From JAVMKJ01 sp031732875 (GTDB lineage: Bacteria > Pseudomonadota > Gammaproteobacteria > Competibacterales > Competibacteraceae), in assembly GCA_031732875.1 (NCBI GenBank), contig JAVMKL010000190.1:1-23235 (forward strand): 23,235 nucleotides of DNA. The letters are read 5' to 3'. Position 1 is the stretch's first letter. Every line of letters begins with the position of its first letter. Shown here piece by piece: positions 20,403 through 23,235 of this stretch. A model generated the notes under the pieces. That model had not been told where the DNA came from and ran no database searches. It saw nothing but the letters and a program-made list of their open reading frames with translations. The position numbers and the translations under genes were made by a program.

Positions 20403-23235
20403 ATGGACAACGACCGCGTTCGAGGCTTACGGGGGAAGGGGATGCCGGGGTTCCTGGCGACCCTGCTGGCGCTGGGCCTGTTGCTGTTGGGATTGGCCGG
20501 CCCGAGCCGGGCCGCTGATTCCGCGCTACCACCGCCGGATCACTCTCCCTCCCCCCTGGTGGGGGAGGGCCGAGGCGGGGGGAACCGCCCGGAACTGGCC
20601 GGTCTGGCGATCCCCTTCGTCGAAAACCAGGGCCAGCAGGACCCCGCTGTGGCGTTCTACGCCCAGACCCTGGCCGGCACGGTCTACGTCACCCGCGCCG
20701 GGCAACTGGTCTACGCCCTGCCCCAGACCGAGGCCGGCGGCTGGACCCTGATGGAGGAGGCGGTGGGCGCGACCCCGCAGGTCAGCGCCGGCCCGGCGGC
20801 GGCGACGCAGGTCAGCTATTTCCACGGCAACGACCCAGCCCAGTGGCGGTCGGGGGTTTCGACCGTTCACAGCGTCGAGTTGGGCGAGCCGTGGCCGGGG
20901 GTGCGGCTGGCGGTGCAGGCGCGCGGCAAGCAGGTGGAGAAGCTGTTCACCCTAGCGCCGGGGGTGAGCGCCGAGGCGATCCAGATGCAACTGCGCGGGG
21001 CGCAGGGTTTACAGATTGCCGACGACGGGGCGCTGCACCTGACCACCGGACAGGGCGAGGTGCGCTTCACCGCGCCGCAAGCGTGGCAGGAGTTGGCGGG
21101 GGAACGCCGGGCGGTCGCGGTGGCGTATCAGCGGCTGGCGGACGACCGCTACGGCTTTACCTTGGGCGAGCACGATCCGCAGGCGCCGGTGGTCATCGAT
21201 CCGCTGTTGCAATCGACCTACGTGGGGGGGAACAGCGATGAGCAACTCTATGCCATGGCGATCCATCCCGCCAGCGGGGAGGTCTATCTCACTGGCTACA
21301 CCACCAGCGGGAACTTCCCCGGCACCACCGGCGGCGCCCAGCCCGGTTTTAGTGGTAGCTACGACGTCTTTTTGGCGCGGCTGAGCGCCGATCTGAAAAC
21401 CCTCCAGCAGGCGACCTATCTGGGCGGCAGCGGAGATGATCGCGGTTTTAGGATAGTGATCGATCCCATCGCTCCCTACGATGTCTACGTCCCCTGCTGG
21501 ACTTACAGCACTAATATGCCCGGCACGGTCGGCGGTGCCCAACCGAGTAATGGTGGTGGCCAGGACGGCTTGGTCGCGCGGTTGAGCGCCGATCTTAAAA
21601 CCCTTCGGCAGGCCACCTATCTGGGTAGCGCAGGCGGTGACACCGCTTATGGTCTAGCAATTCATCCCAACGGAGATATTTACGTCACCGGTTACACTTT
21701 CGGCGGCTTCCCCGGCACCACCGGCGGCGCTCAAGCCACTTTCGGTGGCGGTTTGGCTGATCCCTATGTAGCGCGACTGAGCCCTGATCTCAAAACCCTC
21801 CTGCAAGCCACTTACCTGGGTGGCAACGGAGCTGACTCTGGCGACTACTTGGCGATCCATCCCAACAGAGACATCTATGTCAGTGGACGCACCCCCAGCA
21901 CGGACTTTCCAGGTACGACCGGCGGCGCTCAAGCAAGCTATGGCGGCGCCCAGGATACTTTTGTCGTGCGGTTGAATGCCACACTGACGACTCGCCTGCA
22001 AGCCACCTACCTGGGCGGCAGCGGGGATGAAGCTAGCTCCCTGGCGATCCGTCCCAATGGAGATATCAATGGAGATATCTATGTCGGCGGCTCCACCACC
22101 AGCACCAACTTCCCCGGCACGGCTGGCGGCGCCCAGCCCAGTTCCGGCGGCGGCCAAGATGGTTTTGCGGCACGGCTGAGCGCCGATCTCAAAACCCTCC
22201 TGCAAGCCACTTACCTGGGTGGCAGCGGGTCTGACAGCACCGGCCTGGCGATCCATCCGACGACCAGCGGCGAGATCTATGCCGGCGGCTCCACCACCAG
22301 CACCAACTTCCCCGGCACGGCTGGCGGCGCCCAGCCCAGTTCCGGCGGCGGCCAAGATGGTTTTGCGGCACGGCTGAGCGCCGATCTCAAAACCCTCCTG
22401 CAAGCCACTTACCTGGGTGGCAGCGGGACCGACGGTGCCGGCCTGGCAATCCATCCCGTCAGCGGCGAGGTCTATGCCGGCGGCCACACCAACAGCATCA
22501 ACTTTCCCGCGACGGCCGGTGGCGCTCAGGCGAGTTATGGCGGCGGCGCCAATGACCTCTTCGTGGCGCGGCTGACGGCGGATTTACGGGGGCTCACCGT
22601 CACCAGCATCGTGCGGGCCGACCCCAACCCGACCGCCGCCGCCAGCGTGACTTGGACCGTCACCCTCAGCTACCCCGTTTCCGGGCTGACCGCGAGCAAC
22701 TTCACGCTCGTTCCCACCGGGGTGACCGGCGCCAGCCTCACCAGCGTCACCGGTTCCGGTACAACCTGGACGGTAACCGCCAGCACGGGGACGGGCGACG
22801 GCACCCTGGGCCTGAACCTGACCACCACCACCGGCGTGACCCCGGCCATCACCGTGCTGCCGTTCACCGGCGAAGCCTACACCATCAATAAAACCACGCC
22901 ACCCGCCACGGTCGCCGCCATCGCCCTGGCCGACCCCAGCCCGACTGCCGCCGCGAGCGTGAACTGGACGGTCACCTTCAGCGGCGCGGTCGCCGGCCTT
23001 TCGGCGAGCAACTTCGCCCTCGTCACCGGCGGTGGTGTCACCGGCGCGGCGATCAGCGGCGTATCGGGTTCCGGCGCCACCTGGACCGTCACCGCCGGCA
23101 CCGGCACCGGCGACGGCACCCTCGGTCTGAATCTGGCCAACGCCGCCGGTCTCACCCCCACCGTCACCAACGTCCCCTTTACCGGCGCGGTCTACACGGT
23201 CAACAAGAGCGTCCCGACCGCCACGGTCGCCGCCA
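20403..23235 (+). CDS. Large exported SBBP/Ig-repeat surface protein, 3' end outside window
   Basis: The ATG at 20403 follows GGGAGA, and the frame stays open for 944 codons to the window end. Residues 14-37 form a Sec signal peptide (hydrophobic core then PSRAA). Residues 46-60 come from an inserted palindromic repeat. Residues ~65-265 form an N-terminal domain typical of SBBP proteins (IPFVENQGQQDPAVAFYAQT, ending VVIDPLLQSTYVGG). From ~265 to ~730 come about seven SBBP blades of ~60-66 residues with the pattern ATYLGGSGxD-LAIHP-G-IYVxGxTxSTxFPGTxGGAQ, expected to form a beta-propeller. From ~730 on there are ~105-residue Ig-like units (DPNPTAAASVTWTVTLS and TVTAGTGTGDGTLGLNL); a third begins at the last bases. 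Probably secreted or surface-attached; no enzyme motif is seen. The anchoring signal, if any, is beyond the window. Confidence 0.92.
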   Translation, partial: MDNDRVRGLRGKGMPGFLATLLALGLLLLGLAGPSRAADSALPPPDHSPSPLVGEGRGGGNRPELAGLAIPFVENQGQQDPAVAFYAQTLAGTVYVTRAGQLVYALPQTEAGGWTLMEEAVGATPQVSAGPAAATQVSYFHGNDPAQWRSGVSTVHSVELGEPWPGVRLAVQARGKQVEKLFTLAPGVSAEAIQMQLRGAQGLQIADDGALHLTTGQGEVRFTAPQAWQELAGERRAVAVAYQRLADDRYGFTLGEHDPQAPVVIDPLLQSTYVGGNSDEQLYAMAIHPASGEVYLTGYTTSGNFPGTTGGAQPGFSGSYDVFLARLSADLKTLQQATYLGGSGDDRGFRIVIDPIAPYDVYVPCWTYSTNMPGTVGGAQPSNGGGQDGLVARLSADLKTLRQATYLGSAGGDTAYGLAIHPNGDIYVTGYTFGGFPGTTGGAQATFGGGLADPYVARLSPDLKTLLQATYLGGNGADSGDYLAIHPNRDIYVSGRTPSTDFPGTTGGAQASYGGAQDTFVVRLNATLTTRLQATYLGGSGDEASSLAIRPNGDINGDIYVGGSTTSTNFPGTAGGAQPSSGGGQDGFAARLSADLKTLLQATYLGGSGSDSTGLAIHPTTSGEIYAGGSTTSTNFPGTAGGAQPSSGGGQDGFAARLSADLKTLLQATYLGGSGTDGAGLAIHPVSGEVYAGGHTNSINFPATAGGAQASYGGGANDLFVARLTADLRGLTVTSIVRADPNPTAAASVTWTVTLSYPVSGLTASNFTLVPTGVTGASLTSVTGSGTTWTVTASTGTGDGTLGLNLTTTTGVTPAITVLPFTGEAYTINKTTPPATVAAIALADPSPTAAASVNWTVTFSGAVAGLSASNFALVTGGGVTGAAISGVSGSGATWTVTAGTGTGDGTLGLNLANAAGLTPTVTNVPFTGAVYTVNKSVPTATVAA
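20547..20569. repeat. Palindromic repeat inserted in-frame in a coding sequence
   Basis: CCCTCCCCC (20547-20555), loop CTGGT, GGGGGAGGG (20561-20569), followed by CCGAGGCGGGGGG. It is a small dispersed palindromic element of the same general type as the intergenic copies. Here it is translated as HSPSPLVGEGRGGG just after the signal peptide. Confidence 0.75.
22085..22427 (+). repeat. Exact 145-bp duplication of an SBBP blade
   Basis: Bases 22085-22229 and 22283-22427 are identical over 145 bp at an offset of 198 bp (66 codons). The other blades of the gene are only similar, so this copy is recent or kept identical by gene conversion. Confidence 0.9.
22594..23235 (+). repeat. Tandem Ig-like coding repeats, 315-bp period
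   Basis: GCCACGGTCGCCGCCA occurs at 22905 and again at 23220, the last bases of the window, giving a 315-bp (105-codon) unit. The unit before (from 22594) is a diverged copy. More copies are expected beyond the window. Confidence 0.8.

Noticed and set aside
21009..22487. - strand open frames opposite the SBBP repeats with repeated GEVGAGG-type motifs.
   Set aside because: The apparent repeats mirror the blade periodicity of the + strand gene; the real frame is the uninterrupted + strand one.

Overview
The window is a GC-rich (about 65% in most genes), gene-dense bacterial segment from a draft assembly; it contains one run of 100 Ns. Lipoprotein and Sec signal peptides, a C-terminal autotransporter barrel ending in Phe, an OxyR-like site and a HicB/HEAT/CHAT/SBBP repertoire point to a Gram-negative proteobacterium. 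A gammaproteobacterium of the Competibacter/Contendobacter or Thiotrichales kind is my guess from gene style, not a proven assignment. I saw no rRNA, tRNA, CRISPR array or intact transposase.

Left part (1-8239, + strand): the 3' end of a large helical, HEAT-like protein overlaps by 4 bp a HicB-like gene. A second HicB-like gene follows, then an AT-rich gene for a membrane-anchored Excalibur-domain protein, then a 2184-residue protein with an N-terminal beta-propeller and very many HEAT repeats.

Middle part (8267-13556, - strand): an AT-rich two-gene operon stands out as a foreign insert. Its first gene encodes a 168-residue protein with a striking EHKKNPGDFGLTPP motif. The second encodes an ImmA/IrrE-like protein in which the HExxH metal site is degenerate. 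A catalase-peroxidase with a signal peptide follows, with a candidate OxyR-controlled promoter. Behind it lie a decayed fragment of a HEAT-repeat gene and a conserved cysteine-containing protein of the DUF6901 type.

Right part (13916-23235, + strand): a sigma70-like promoter leads into a class I cyclic-di-GMP (GEMM-I) riboswitch with a mutually exclusive terminator stem. This sits directly ahead of a TPR-CHAT lipoprotein gene. Next come an autotransporter with an ASH-like domain and tandem cadherin/Ig-like repeats (the assembly gap falls in these repeats), a small gene graveyard (AAA ATPase and DUF2887-like remnants) with palindromic dispersed repeats, and the start of a large exported SBBP/Ig-repeat protein that runs off the window. 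The right part therefore reads as a cell-surface region whose first gene, and possibly the next, is switched by c-di-GMP.

The two observations most worth following up are the riboswitch-controlled CHAT protease-like lipoprotein and the GDFGLTPP/degenerate-IrrE gene pair.
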